Of a DNA stretch of 64,000 nt, positions 43,642 to 54,329 are shown piece after piece. This DNA comes from Sepioteuthis lessoniana (Eukaryota; Mollusca; Cephalopoda; Myopsida; Loliginidae): contig OY757939.1 of the NCBI GenBank assembly GCA_963585895.1, positions 36,402,332 through 36,466,331 on the forward strand. Reading direction: 5' to 3'. The stretch's first letter is position 1, and each line of letters starts with the position of its first letter. The translations under genes and the position numbers were made by a program. The notes under the pieces are model-generated. The model was not told the DNA's origin, did not search any database, and saw only the letters and a list, made by a program, of their open reading frames with translations.

Positions 43642-44450
43642 TTGGTTTGGTTTTATGGCATATCAAGCTTTGTAGGTTATTTAAAGCCAAATCCTTTTTA
43701 TACATATATATCAAATATATGATTTCTAAACACATTTAGTAGATAACATTTTAAAACGAGCCTTTGCTCATTTTTTGCACACAGTTAGATGGTTTCAAGG
43801 ATTTCTATCAAATACGAATAATTCTATTTGCTATTAATCATTTGTTTGCACATAGTTAAATGTCTTCACATATTGCTATTTAACTCTAATAATTCAATTA
43901 AACATCAGTCATTTGTTTGCACACAGTTAAATGATCGAACAGTTCTATTTCAAGCAATTCCATTTAGCATAAGTCATTTGTGCGCACAGAGTTTAAATGT
44001 CAAACAGTTTTATTTGACGCGTAGATAGGATCTTATCAGGTGCTACCACTCCGGAACAGAGTGGACCTGGAAGCGATGGTAATAAAGGATTTGGTTTTAA
44101 GGCACATCAACTATTGTAGGTTATTAATGCCAAATCCAAACAGTTCTATTTCAGACATTCAGTTTAGCATAAGTTCACAGTTTCAATGTCAAATAGAGTT
44201 GTATTTCAAACAAATCAATTTAATATAAGTACAGTGTTTAGTTCTATTTGGCCCATAGATGGGACCCTATCAGGTACTACCACTCCGGGTAATAAAGGGT
44301 TACTCCGCATTCCCCAAAGCTCCAGCATTACTGAAACTTCACCATCAGATTGTTTAGTGACATATCTAGGACACTCGTAGGTAGGGGTAGGGTCTTACCA
44401 CTCTGAAGAGAAGCAGTCGGTGTATTCTGCAGCCCCATCCGACTGGGCCA
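43642..44450 (-). repeat. LSTR head-to-tail dimer
   Basis: Minus-sense order: head, body and tail (44450-44093), directly followed by a second copy lacking its outer head (44092-43642). The pair is bounded by GACGTGTTCGGT (44451-44462) and GACGCGTTCGGT (43630-43641), which differ at one base. A tandem 27-bp repeat surrounds it, so the duplication could partly reflect neighbouring units. Confidence 0.75.
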
Positions 44451-44462
44451 GACGTGTTCGGT

Positions 44463-44860
44463 ATTGAATCTTTTTTAAACTAGATAGATACATGAATAGA
44501 TTGAGAGAGACCAAGTCATCCTCAAGTCATGGGAGGACAGACAACCAAACAGAAAATACAGTTGGGAATTTAGATATCATGTACACAATGTTATATTCCA
44601 GCACAAGAGATAATTGAAGAAAATGAAATCTCATAGGGAAAATTCAAAATTCCCTTTATAATGAAGTTAAATTCTTGATTTTAAGTTTGAAATTGAACAT
44701 CAGAAACTTTTAATCCAAAATTTAATTTAATAAAACTGTTTTTTATAGACTTGTTTTCTGTTCTTTTGTAATATTCCTCCAGTTTCGTTTTTATATTCCT
44801 TGTTTTCTATCTACCAACATATCATTCATCTTATGGAATAGAGACTTTTCAGCATTTAGT
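44463..44860. other. No recognised feature
   Basis: AT-rich, unique-looking. Confidence 0.4.
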
Positions 44861-44861
44861 G

Positions 44862-45088
44862 GGGGTGTTCTCTTGGTGTCAATGGTTAAAGCTATAGAAT
44901 CGTAGTAAGCGAGTTCGAACTCCAGTCGCACTATTACGTTCCCTTTCGAACAAATACCCTTGGGAAAGGCAAGAACTACCTTATCATCCTAGCTATGGGT
45001 TAAATAGCACCACTACTGTTCTGGCAGGATGGCTTTGGCATTAAATATCAACAAAGGTTGATGTGCCAGTAAACAGAGAAACCAAACA
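44862..45088 (+). mobile_element. tRNA-derived SINE, group 1
   Basis: TTGGTGTCAATGGTTAAAGC, AAGCGAGTTCGAACTCCAG (B box intact), CTATGGGTTAAATAGCACC, GGATGGCTTTGGCATTAAAT and the GTTGATGTGCCAGTAAAC tail. A small deletion lies between the boxes. Confidence 0.87.
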
Positions 45089-45183
45089 ATCAGAATTTAA
45101 TATTGCTTGGTAATCATGAAAAAGTGAAACTATTGATGGCAATATCTGGCATTGATTTCTGACATACTAACTTTTTCTCTCTC

Positions 45184-45185
<2 letters not shown>

Positions 45186-45231
<46 letters not shown>
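45186..45231. repeat. Compound (TA)n(TG)n microsatellite
   Basis: (AT)n passes directly into (GT)n. Confidence 0.95.
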
Positions 45232-45232
<1 letters not shown>

Positions 45233-45570
45233 TTTAGGATAGACAGATTCAACAGCGTTGATGATTGTCAGTTTCTTCTCTATGCGACCATCAAACCAAG
45301 TCATATAAGTGATTTAATAAATAAAGCTAAAGTTTCCTAGAAGCGGTATATTAATAATGCAGTTTGGTATATTTATAAAAACTTTTTAATATCGCTGATA
45401 GAACAGATCTATTGTGGGGATTTTTTTTCCTCGGGAAAAGCACTGTTTTAACCCTAAGTGTTGTAGATGAATAAACCGTACTAAGAACGCAGTGATGAGA
45501 TGGACGCCGCTTTTGAAGAAACGAGGTTTGCTACTACAAAAGTTTTACTGTACATATACGCAATTTATGG

Positions 45571-45855
45571 AGGTGCCCTGTGGTGTAATGGTTATCGTCG
45601 TAGGAAATGGACACGACGACACGAGTTCAAATCCTGGACGAGACTGATTGCATTTCACATAGCACTAATACCCTTGGGAAAGGTATGAATCCAATTATTC
45701 TCCCTCCAGCTAGGGGTAAATAGTAGGGCAGACTGAGTTCTTCAGCCTTGGTAAGGCAACTAGTCTAGGAGAAGGAAAAACTCTGAATTCAAACCTGTTA
45801 AACTCCGCTTAAAAACTGACCTTGTGTCATATCCTGCCCGAGCGGAGGGGTTGGT
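45571..45855 (+). mobile_element. tRNA-derived SINE, group 2
   Basis: GTGCCCTGTGGTGTAATGG, ACGAGTTCAAATCCTGG (B box), ACCCTTGGGAAAGGTATGAA and the group-2 3' part (CAGCCTTGGTAAGGCAACTA, CTTAAAAACTGACCTTGTG, GGGGTTGGTGAATA). TATACGCAATTTA on the left and TATACACAATTTA on the right give a 13-bp duplication with one mismatch. Confidence 0.9.
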
Positions 45856-46303
45856 GAATATATATACACAATTTACAACAGGTAGGTACAATATGTAAAA
45901 CAAGCAAAAGAATTCAAGAGTTTGGTTGGGTAAAGCTGCAGATAAATATGTTTGCGGAAACTTAGCTGTTTAGTTGTTTCAGGTAAACTAGTTAGGGCCC
46001 TGTCGCAAGATTCATAGCAGTCGTTGCTTTTGTTTACTCTCAGTTGGTAGATAGTGAGCTCGCTATCCGAATCGTCGCCGTCTGGGGAGTGTACGATGCG
46101 GTCTTGGTTAGAACGGCTAGCCCAGGTAGTGGCAAAAAGAGGACGATTCTTTGTGACTCCTTGTTTCATAGCCAACTTCATGTAACCTCCAGATTGACCA
46201 ATTTAGCCCTTCGTACACGTGCCCTCTACGAAATGCCAAAAATATTTAAGTTAGGAAAGTGCTATCCTGAAACGGATATATAAGCTCTATCATCAATATT
46301 GAG
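45856..46303. other. Unrecognised, GC-balanced stretch
   Basis: Two overlapping frames (45873-46181 minus, 102 codons; 46044-46283 plus, 79 codons) have no domain that I recognise. Around 46000-46250 base composition is less AT-biased than nearby. A decayed host exon or an unknown repeat are both possible. Confidence 0.35.
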
Positions 46304-46315
46304 CATTCATTATTT

Positions 46316-46931
46316 GATTGGTTGGTTGGTTGGTTGGTTGGGTTTTATACCATATCAACCTTTGTAGGTTATTCAACGCCAAATCCATTTTTATGCAAAT
46401 AATCAGTTCTATTTCAAACAATTCAGTTTAGCATGAGTACACAGTTTACTTGTGAAAAACATTTCCATTTCAAGCTATTCAGTTTAGTCAAGCAGTTCTA
46501 ATTCAGCTTATTCAGTTTAGTATAAGTACAGATTTTGTTTACACACAGCTAAATGTCAAAACAGTTCTATGATAAACAATTCAGTTTAGTGTAAATACAG
46601 TTTCAATGTAAAAAAATGCAGTTCTATTTGAAATAATTCAGTTTAGCATAAGCTCGCAGTTTAAATGTAAGTACGGTTTCATTTTAGCATAAGTATGCCG
46701 TTAGTTCTATTTAACCCATTGATAGGGTCCTATCAGGTGCTATCACGCCGGGGCAGAGTGAACCTGGGAACAATGTCAATGAAGGTGTGCTCCGTATTCC
46801 CCAAAGCCACAGCATTACTGGAAGCTCACCATCTGATTGTTTAGTGTCATAATCAGGACACTCATTGGGGGGATCTTACCCCTCTGCAGAGAATCAGTCA
46901 ATGTATTCTGCAGCCTCAGCCGACTGGGAAA
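46316..46931 (-). repeat. LSTR retroposon, full length with 12-bp duplication
   Basis: 616 bp, the same length as the copy at 16524-17139. CATTCATTATTT flanks both sides (46304-46315 and 46932-46943). Tail (GGTT)n and ACCATATCAACC, 55-bp body units, head with GGGGCAGAGTGAACCTGGGA and CAGCCGACTGGG. Confidence 0.93.
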
Positions 46932-46977
46932 CATTCATTATTTATATACATAGCAGATTACATTATTAATCGTATAT

Positions 46978-47882
46978 AGGTGGTGCATTCAATAAGTTTC
47001 CAGACCTTTCTTGTACAGGCATTTAAGATTGTTGTAGACTCCTGAAAATTCAGTATGTTATTGCTATACATCTTATGAGATGACTGACTAATTTTTATGA
47101 TTTCAGGTTCAAATGAACAGCTACAGCAGCAATTGGAATACACCCTACTAAAGCCTGATTGTCATAGCTGGTGAATTTCAAAAATGCAATCTGGACGTGA
47201 GGACACTTTAGAAGAACGATATGCAATAAAATTCTGTTTTAAACTTGGAAAAAATTCCGCAGAAACGTATGGAATGCTCCAGACTGCTTTTGTAGCATCT
47301 TGCATGAATCGAGCATCAGTTTTTGAGTAGCATAAGAGATTCAAGGAAGGCAGGGAGTCTGTGAGGGATGATGAGAGGTGTGGCAGGAGTAAGGAAGTCA
47401 ATACACCACAGTTGATTGGCCAAAGTGTTAGGGTTAGGGTTACTATGTTGAGGTTTTAATGGTGTTCAGGAAGAGATACCGTCGGAAGAGGTCAGCACTC
47501 TTCAAATCGGCTCAGTGGCATTTCCAGCTGGACAATGGATCAGTCCACAACTTCATCCTTGTCACAGACTATTTGAGCAAGATGGGTATCAAGACAGTTG
47601 CTCACCCTCCCTATAGTCCAGACCTTTCTCCCTGTGACTTTTGGTTATTCCCTAAGCTCAGAGGCTGTCGCTGAGACAATTGAGATGATGAAAGAGCTGT
47701 GACGAAGGTCATTGATACGCTCACACAAGAGGACTTCCATGGGGCCTTTCAGAAGTTGTTGGAACGGTACAACAAGTGCATTGTAGTCGGAGGAGATTAC
47801 TTCGAAGGGGACTAGAGTTTCATGTGTGTACTATCAATAAAAGTGCCGATACGATAAAAGTCTGGAAAATTATATAATGATC

Positions 47883-47886
<4 letters not shown>
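46978..47886 (+). mobile_element. Internally deleted mariner, copy 3
   Basis: Plus strand, about 908 bp, inverted repeats and the shared internal deletion. N-terminal part (47105-47455): NEQLQQQLEYTLLKPDCHSW, a stop, then MQSGREDTLEERYAIKFCFK and FE*HKRFKEGRESVRDDERC. Junction GTTAGGGTTAGGGTTAC (47429-47445). C-terminal part: FRKRYRRKRSALFKSAQWHF to PPYSPDLSPCDFWLFPKL (47459-47674). A frameshift precedes TKVIDTLTQEDFHGAFQKLL and YFEGD. Confidence 0.9.

Positions 47887-47945
<59 letters not shown>
47886..47945. repeat. TA microsatellite
   Basis: (TA)n of about 60 bp at the outer end of mariner copy 3. Confidence 0.95.
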
Positions 47946-47948
<3 letters not shown>

Positions 47949-47949
47949 C

Positions 47950-48058
47950 TTTATGTCGTGCCGCTAGCATGGATATCCCTGACCCTCTCTCGCCACTTTC
48001 GTATAGTTGGTGCCTTGTGGGGTGTTGCTGCTAGGACTTGTTCAATATTGCTCGCAAC
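47950..48058 (-). pseudogene. Second-LINE C-terminal scrap
   Basis: GGCGAGAGAGGGTCAGGGAT on minus encodes the WRERVRDI-type end seen at 54545-54850. Bounded by TA tracts on both sides (next 48059-48104). Confidence 0.65.
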
Positions 48059-48092
<34 letters not shown>

Positions 48093-48106
48093 ATATATAT
48101 ATATAG

Positions 48107-48326
48107 GTTTGTTTTCTTTTTTATGAGATATAAACCTTTGTGGGTTATTTTACACCAAAACCATCGTTGTAGAAGAATAACAGTGGTAATATTTAACCCA
48201 TAGCAAGGGGCTGATATGATTCACATGGGTATCAGTCTAAAAATTAACATGATAGCGGGACTGGAGTTTAAAGTCGTTTATTACGATGTTCCTGTCCAAC
48301 ATCTTAGCCACTATATTACGAGCACT
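48107..48326 (-). mobile_element. tRNA-derived SINE, group 1, decayed
   Basis: Complement of the tail (ATGAGATATAAACCTTTGTG), body and head (TTAGCCACTATATTACGAGC). Confidence 0.75.
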
Positions 48327-48635
48327 CCTCACCCAACACTGATATATAGATAGATAGATAGATAGATAGATAGGAATAGACTGATAGCGATAGATATAAA
48401 GGTATAGCAACAGAGTGAGAGAGGAAAAGAGAAGAGTTGATGTCATAAATTAAAAGAAATAAATCAAATAAACAAGGCGAATTAATGCAGAAAAAAAATG
48501 CAAAGGAAATATCATTTCGCATGAATTTCTTGCTAAAATATTTTCAAAGCGATTATTTAATACGCACAACAGTTCTGAAGCATAAAATAGTACATATTCA
48601 CAGAAGAACACACAGAGAGACAAATAAAAGTAAAA

Positions 48636-48710
48636 CACACACACACGCACACACACACACACACACGCACACACACACACACACACATAGACATACGTAC
48701 ACACAAGCGT

Positions 48711-48782
<72 letters not shown>
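48636..48782. repeat. CA then TA microsatellites
   Basis: (CA)n with a few G interruptions (48636-48688), then (TA)n (48712-48782). Flanking GATA repeats lie at 48342-48372. Confidence 0.95.
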
Positions 48783-48785
<3 letters not shown>

Positions 48786-48992
48786 CCTGTAAATTCAAGA
48801 TCTAACGCAATAGTTCAGATAAAAAGAAAAAGGAAGGTTTCACGTATCTGTCTATAAACACCTAAATATATCGGAAGGATATCACGAATGCAAGTTGACT
48901 GAGACTTAAGAAAAAAAAAATTATCATAAAAAAGTCTTCAAAGCTGAATAGATGAAATCCATTTAATAATATAGGTTTTCTTCGCTTGACTA

Positions 48993-51170
48993 CGAAGTGT
49001 GTTTGAAAACTAACGGGACTGGTGTCACAAACAATTAATTTTACTTCTTAAAAACAAATTACATGCTTAAAATTTCGAGTCTTATACACTTTCCAATCCT
49101 TCTCTACCACTCTTTTGCCCAGTCGGCTGGGGGTGCTGTAGAATAGACCGACTGCTTCTCTGCAGAGGGTTAAGACCCCCCCCCCACAACGAGTGTCCTG
49201 ATTATGACATTAAAAAATCTGATGGTGAGGTTCTAGTAATGCTGGAGCTTTGGTGAATGCGGAGAACCCTTTCATTGCCATTGCACCTAGGTCCACTCTG
49301 ACTCGGAGTGGTAGCACCTGATAAGAGTCCTATGTATAGGTTGAATAGAACTAAACTGTGGTTTATTGACTTTACTGTTTTTTTGCATTTAAACTGCGTA
49401 TTTATGCTAAACTGAATTGTTTAAAATAGAACTGTTTTGACATTTAAACTGTGTACTTATGCTAAACGGAACTGCTCGAAATAGAAATGTTTTGAGCTCT
49501 AAACTGTGTACTTATGCTAAACTAAATTATCTGAAATAAAACTGTTTTGACATTCAACTCTGTGTATTGCCCAGTCGGCTGGGGCGGTAGAATAAAGCGA
49601 CTGCATCTCTGCAGAGAAGTAAGACCCCCCCAATGAGTGTCCTGGATATGACACTAAACAATCTGATGGTGAGGTTTCAGCAATGCTGGAGATTTGGGGA
49701 ATGCGGAGCACCTCTTCATTGCCATTGCTTCCAGGTCTGCTCTGACCTGGAATGGTAGCACCTGATAAGGCCTTATCTATGGGTTAAATAGAACTAACTG
49801 CATTCTTATGATAAACTGAATTGTTTAAAATAGAACTGTTTGACTAAACTGAATAGCTTGAAATAGAAATGTTTTTGACAATTAAACTGTGTACTTACAT
49901 TTAAACTGTGCGCTTATGCTAAACTGAATTGTTTGAAATGGAAACTGTACTTACACTAAACTGAATTGTTCAATATAGAACTTCTGTGTTTATACTAAAC
50001 TGAATTAGCTGAATTAGAACTGTTTGAATAAACTGAATTGCTTGAAATAGAAATGTTTTTGACAATTAAACTGTGTACTCATGCTAAATTGAATTGTTTG
50101 AAATAGAACTGATTATTTGCATAAAAATGGATTTGGCGCTAAATAACCTAAAAACGTTGATATCCCATAAAAAACCAACCAACCCACCCAACCAACAAGC
50201 CAACCAACCAACCATTTGGCACTCTTCTATGCATTACTGGAAGGATTTTTCTAGGTTGCCTCTTTGATCTGTCCTAGCCACCCTCTTGATGGCCTCCATG
50301 GCTTTAAAATAGGTCCCCTTGATGATCACCTTGAGCTTGGTGAAAAGAAAAATGTCACACAGAACAATATCACGTAAATTAGGAGATTGTTTCGGTCCGG
50401 TGATGTTCGTCTTGGCTAATAACTACTCGATGCTCGGGGATTTGTGAGTAGGTGAATTATCGTGGTGAAACAGCTAGGATTTGTCGTATCACATCTATTG
50501 TCGTCTCTTCCCACGCCCTGAGAGAAGCATACGCCACAGGATCTCCTTGGCCCGGCGGCAAGATATCACTGTGGACGATGCCCTAACATCTAAGAACAGG
50601 ATCAACATGACTTTTGTCTTTGATTGTCTTGTTTTCTTCGGTCTCAACGACGTCGGAAACATGATTTCCGGGTCTTACTCAAACATTTATGTCTCATCAC
50701 AAGTGACGATTCTATGAAGCAAGTCTGGTTCAGTTTGAAGATACTCGATGATGTCCTGATTCACTTGTATACGGCGCTTCTTCTGATAATCATTCAACAG
50801 ACGAGGCACCCTTTTTTTACTCAGACAATCCGCGTGCACACATCTTCGGTGTTTTTATTCATGTCCATCTGATTGGCGATCATTCGAAAATCTCCACACA
50901 CATCCTGCCTTACTTGCTGGATGTTGACCTTAGTCCTACTTGTTGAAGGCCTCCCGCTCTTGGAATTTTATTTCGCTTCCTTGCTCCCCTCTTTGAACCT
51001 CTTGTGCCACACAAAAACGTGTGCATGATAAGGTGCTATCTCCATACATTTGCTGAAGCACTTCAAGTGTTGGTACCGGAGTTTTCCCTACCTGGACCAA
51101 AACTTTCAGGTCAATTCATCGCTCGGTGTTTATCGTTTGTTCCTTAGCGCTCATAGATGAACAACCTGAA
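48993..51170 (-). pseudogene. Second mariner family, transposase relic split by an LSTR dimer
   Basis: Distinct from copies 1-4. The left end has CGAAGTGTGTTTGAAAAC after TA, as expected for a terminal repeat. Minus-strand pieces run from MSAKEQTINTER (51158) through HVFVWHKRFKE, GIVHSDILPPGQGD and HHDNSPTHKS (second catalytic Asp) to DIVLCDIFLFTKLKV (third Asp). After a gap, EEW.RRIGKCIRLE follows (49115-49050). The gap is the LSTR dimer at 49115-50219, duplicated target CACTCTT. Many stops; the right end was not located. Confidence 0.8.
49115..50219 (+). repeat. LSTR dimer inside mariner, 7-bp duplication
   Basis: First copy 49115-49567 has head and 55-bp body units (CTTATGCTAA-type landmarks at 49401, 49456 and 49511) but no tail. 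The second copy, 49568-50219, has head, body, tail and (CCAAC)n. CACTCTT lies on both sides (49108-49114 and 50220-50226). Removing the whole 1105 bp with one CACTCTT rejoins the mariner reading frame (IEEW). Confidence 0.9.
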
Positions 51171-51518
51171 ACTGAGGTGTAAACAAAAGCATGTGAAAAA
51201 AATGCAATGGTTGCAGAAAGCTAAGATCACAGTTATATACTTCTAAGATATAGTGTTCGCTCATCCCTCTTTCGCCCATAGCTCACACAGCACATCAGCC
51301 ACGTTACTTTTCTGAGAGATTTTTTCTCGACATTTTTCTGTTTCCTTATGAGTTGGTCTGTCTGAGACTGGAACAGTATGTAAAAGACGATTGAGTAATA
51401 TAAACATGATAGCGAAGATAGAAACAAGTTTCATTGTGAATCTATGATATAAAGAAATATGAATTTTATTCACGAACAACATCGGAATTGTGTCCTTATC
51501 TTGTATTGTATAAGCACC
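51171..51518. other. No recognised feature
   Basis: May include the undetermined outer end of the mariner relic. The 105-codon minus frame at 51261-51578 has no recognised domain. Confidence 0.4.
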
Positions 51519-51528
51519 GAGGAACAGA

Positions 51529-51773
51529 AGGGAAGAGTCCCTCCGTGGCGTTGTAGCTAAAGTGCTTGGCTGCGACATTGTAGTAAGCTAGTTCAAGCTC
51601 CCCTCTATCTATTATGTTTACTTTTGGACAAATAACCTTAAGAAAGGCATGAACCTTCCTGTTTATTTCACCTGCTATTGGTTAAATAGTACCACTACTG
51701 TTCTACTAGGATAGCTTAAGCAATGAATAACCCACGAAGGTTGATATGCTATTAAAACAAAGAAACCAAACCA
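51529..51773 (+). mobile_element. tRNA-derived SINE, group 1, 10-bp duplication
   Basis: 245 bp, flanked by GAGGAACAGA (51519-51528 and 51774-51783). Head GTGGCGTTGTAGCTAAAGTG, B region GCTAGTTCAAGCTCCC, body, and tail GTTGATATGCTATTAAAAC with AAAGAAACCAAACC. Same length as the copy at 56852. Confidence 0.92.
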
Positions 51774-51827
51774 GAGGAACAGACTGAGATAAAGAGATAA
51801 ATAGAGCTAAAGAAACAGAAAGGAAGA

Positions 51828-51879
<52 letters not shown>

Positions 51880-51881
<2 letters not shown>

Positions 51882-52748
51882 TGGTGCCTTCAATAAGTTT
51901 CCAGACTTTTTTGTACAGGCATTTAAATTGTCGTAGACTGACTGACCAATTTTTATAATTTCAGGTTTAAAGGAACAGCTACAGCAGGAATTGGAATACA
52001 CCCTAATTGTCACAGCAGGAATTGGAATACACCTAATTGTCATAACTAGTGAATTTCAAAAATGCAATCTGGACGTCAGGACACTTTAGAAGAACAATAA
52101 AATTCTGTTTTAAACTTGGAAAAAATTCCGCAGAAACGTACAGAATGCCCCAGACTGCTTTTGGAGCATCTTGCATGAATCGAGCATCAGTTTTTGAGTA
52201 GCTTAAGAGATTCAAGGAAGGCAGGGAGTCTGTGAGGGACGATGAGAGGTGTGGGAGGAGTAAGGAAGTCAATACACCACAGTTGATTGGCCAAAGTGTT
52301 AGGGTTAGGGTTACTATGTTGAGGTTTTAAGGGTGTTCAGGAAGAGATTCCGTCGGAAGATGCCAGCACTCTTCAAATTGGTTCAGTGGCATTTCCAGCA
52401 GGACAATGCACTAGTCCATGACTCCATCCTTGTCACAGACTATTTGAGCAAGATGGGTATCAAGAAAGTTGCTCACCCTCCCTATAGTCCAGACCTTTCT
52501 CCCTGTGACTTTTGTTTATTCCCTAAGCTCAGAGGCTGTCGCTGAGACAATTGAGATGATGAAAGAGGCTGTGAGGAAGGTCATTGACACGCTCACACTA
52601 GTGGACTTCCATGGGGCCTTTCGGAAGTTGTTGGAACGGTACAACAAGTGCATTGTAGTCGGAGGAGATTACTTCGAAGGGGACTAGAGTTTCATGTGTG
52701 TACTATCAATAAAAGTGCCGATACGAAAAAAGTCTGGAAACTTATATT
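51880..52748 (+). mobile_element. Internally deleted mariner, copy 4
   Basis: 869 bp, TA microsatellite on both sides. Same inverted repeats and internal deletion as copies 1-3 (junction GTTAGGGTTAGGGTTAC at 52298-52314). A 31-bp piece near the N-terminus (AGGAATTGGAATACACC) is duplicated. C-terminal part: FRKRFRRKMPALFKLVQWHF, HQDNALVHDS-type region read FQQDNALVHDS, PPYSPDLSPCDF, then after a frameshift KVIDTLTLVDFHGAFRKLLE to YFEGD (52684). Confidence 0.9.
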
Positions 52749-53270
52749 ATGATCCTCGTATATATATATATATATAGATAGATAGATATGTGTGAACAGA
52801 TAGAAAAAAACTTGAATAGATTGATGAATCTATGGATGGGTAGATATAAATATACGAACCGGCTGAGACGGACAGACACACTGACAGATAGATAGATGAA
52901 TGAACTCATGGGAACAGGCTGAGATAGAAAAATAGATATGAACAGACATGAACGGACGGAGATAGATACATATAAACACAAAGGAACAAACTGAGATCGA
53001 TAGAAAGAAATTAAGGAACAGATAGATAGATAGATCTGAATAGAATGAGATAGATAGATAGATAGATAGATAAGGAACAACGATAGATAGATTGATATTA
53101 AGGAAGAACTAGATAGATAGATTGATAGATATAAACAGAAACAGACAAATAGATAGTTGGATCGATGGATGGGTAGATATAAACAGATAGGAACCGACTG
53201 AAACAAACAGATAGTTAGATAGCTTGATAGATAAATAGAAACAGATAGAAACAGACTAAAAAACTCAAGC
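52749..53270. repeat. Degenerate GATA/CAGA simple repeat
   Basis: About 500 bp of GATA, GACAGA and GAACAGA variants. The 154-codon minus frame is its translation, rich in Ser, Ile, Tyr and Leu. Confidence 0.9.
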
Positions 53271-53401
53271 TGCCTCTCTGTTCACCTACAGCCGGAGAGA
53301 GAAGAGATAGGCTCATGCCTTTCCAAAAGGCATTTGCGTGAAGTGAAATGCGAAGAGCCTCGTGCTGGTCGCTGACCCGATTTCCTATTATGATAATCGC
53401 C

Positions 53402-53405
<4 letters not shown>

Positions 53406-53445
<40 letters not shown>
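53406..53445. repeat. CA microsatellite
   Basis: (CA)n, about 20 units. Confidence 0.95.
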
Positions 53446-53450
<5 letters not shown>

Positions 53451-53646
53451 GTATATATAATATCGAATTTTAAAAATGATTTTCGAAAACTCATTTAAAA
53501 ACAAAATTTTAAAATAAAACATCACTATCAATCGCCAGTCAATTTAAGTTTTACTATTTCAAGGAAATTTACAATTCTAAGGAAGTTTAAGGAAGTTTTC
53601 TATTTAAAAGAAGGCTAAGGAAGTTTCCTATTTTACTGAAGTTAGA

Positions 53647-53772
53647 GCGCCTTTGGTGGTGTAATGGTTAGCAAGCTAGACTAGAAAACCAACACGAATG
53701 AGTTCGAGTCTAATTAGTTGCCTCATTCATATGGCCTTGCGCTATATCTAAGCAAAAAGCTTAGTAAATACT
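53647..53772 (+). mobile_element. tRNA-derived SINE, group 3
   Basis: GCGCCTTTGGTGGTGTAATG, GTTAGCAAGCTAGACTAG, AATGAGTTCGAGTCTAATTA, TGCGCTATATCTAAGC and AAAGCTTAGTAAATAC. Inserted in a short AAGGAAGTTT tandem region (53555-53645, resuming at 53780). Confidence 0.85.
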
Positions 53773-53907
53773 ACCAGTTTAAGGAAGTTTATTATTTTAA
53801 GGATATCGTGAAACTGACAATCACAGTTGACATGTTTAAATATCGAGCACTGCTAAAAAATGAAAACACATAACTTAAAACAAAAACACCTGGACAATCA
53901 TAAATTG

Positions 53908-53947
<40 letters not shown>

Positions 53948-54240
53948 TGCCTAATAGACATGAACATCTCACCCACCATCACCTGGGAAATACTAAAACT
54001 AACTCCTGCCAACAGCAAGACATAAAAATGCCTTCTTCGCCTCCACGAAAAACTGGCAATTATCACCTACCCGTCACAAAACACCCTGCTAAACAAAAAC
54101 AGAAATTCTATCCAAATGCAGACATGAGAGCAAACATCTACTCTCACTTTTCGACCCATACCCATAATCCATCTTACTTATACCACCTCTACTACTAAAG
54201 CCCCCACAAATGACCCCACAGCATATCCGACGCACCGTAA
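53773..54240. other. No recognised element; His/Thr-rich chance frame
   Basis: Frame 53860-54198 plus (112 codons) crosses a TA microsatellite (53917-53945) and has no domain. Confidence 0.45.
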
Positions 54241-54329
54241 GTACCACTTTCCTCCATTAAACAACGCACCCAACGCACTGTAAATACCACCTCCTCAATT
54301 AAATCTTTATATCCATCTTCATGCACTTA

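Noticed and set aside
52742-53206. 154-codon minus frame
   Set aside because: Translation of degenerate GATA/CAGA simple repeat.
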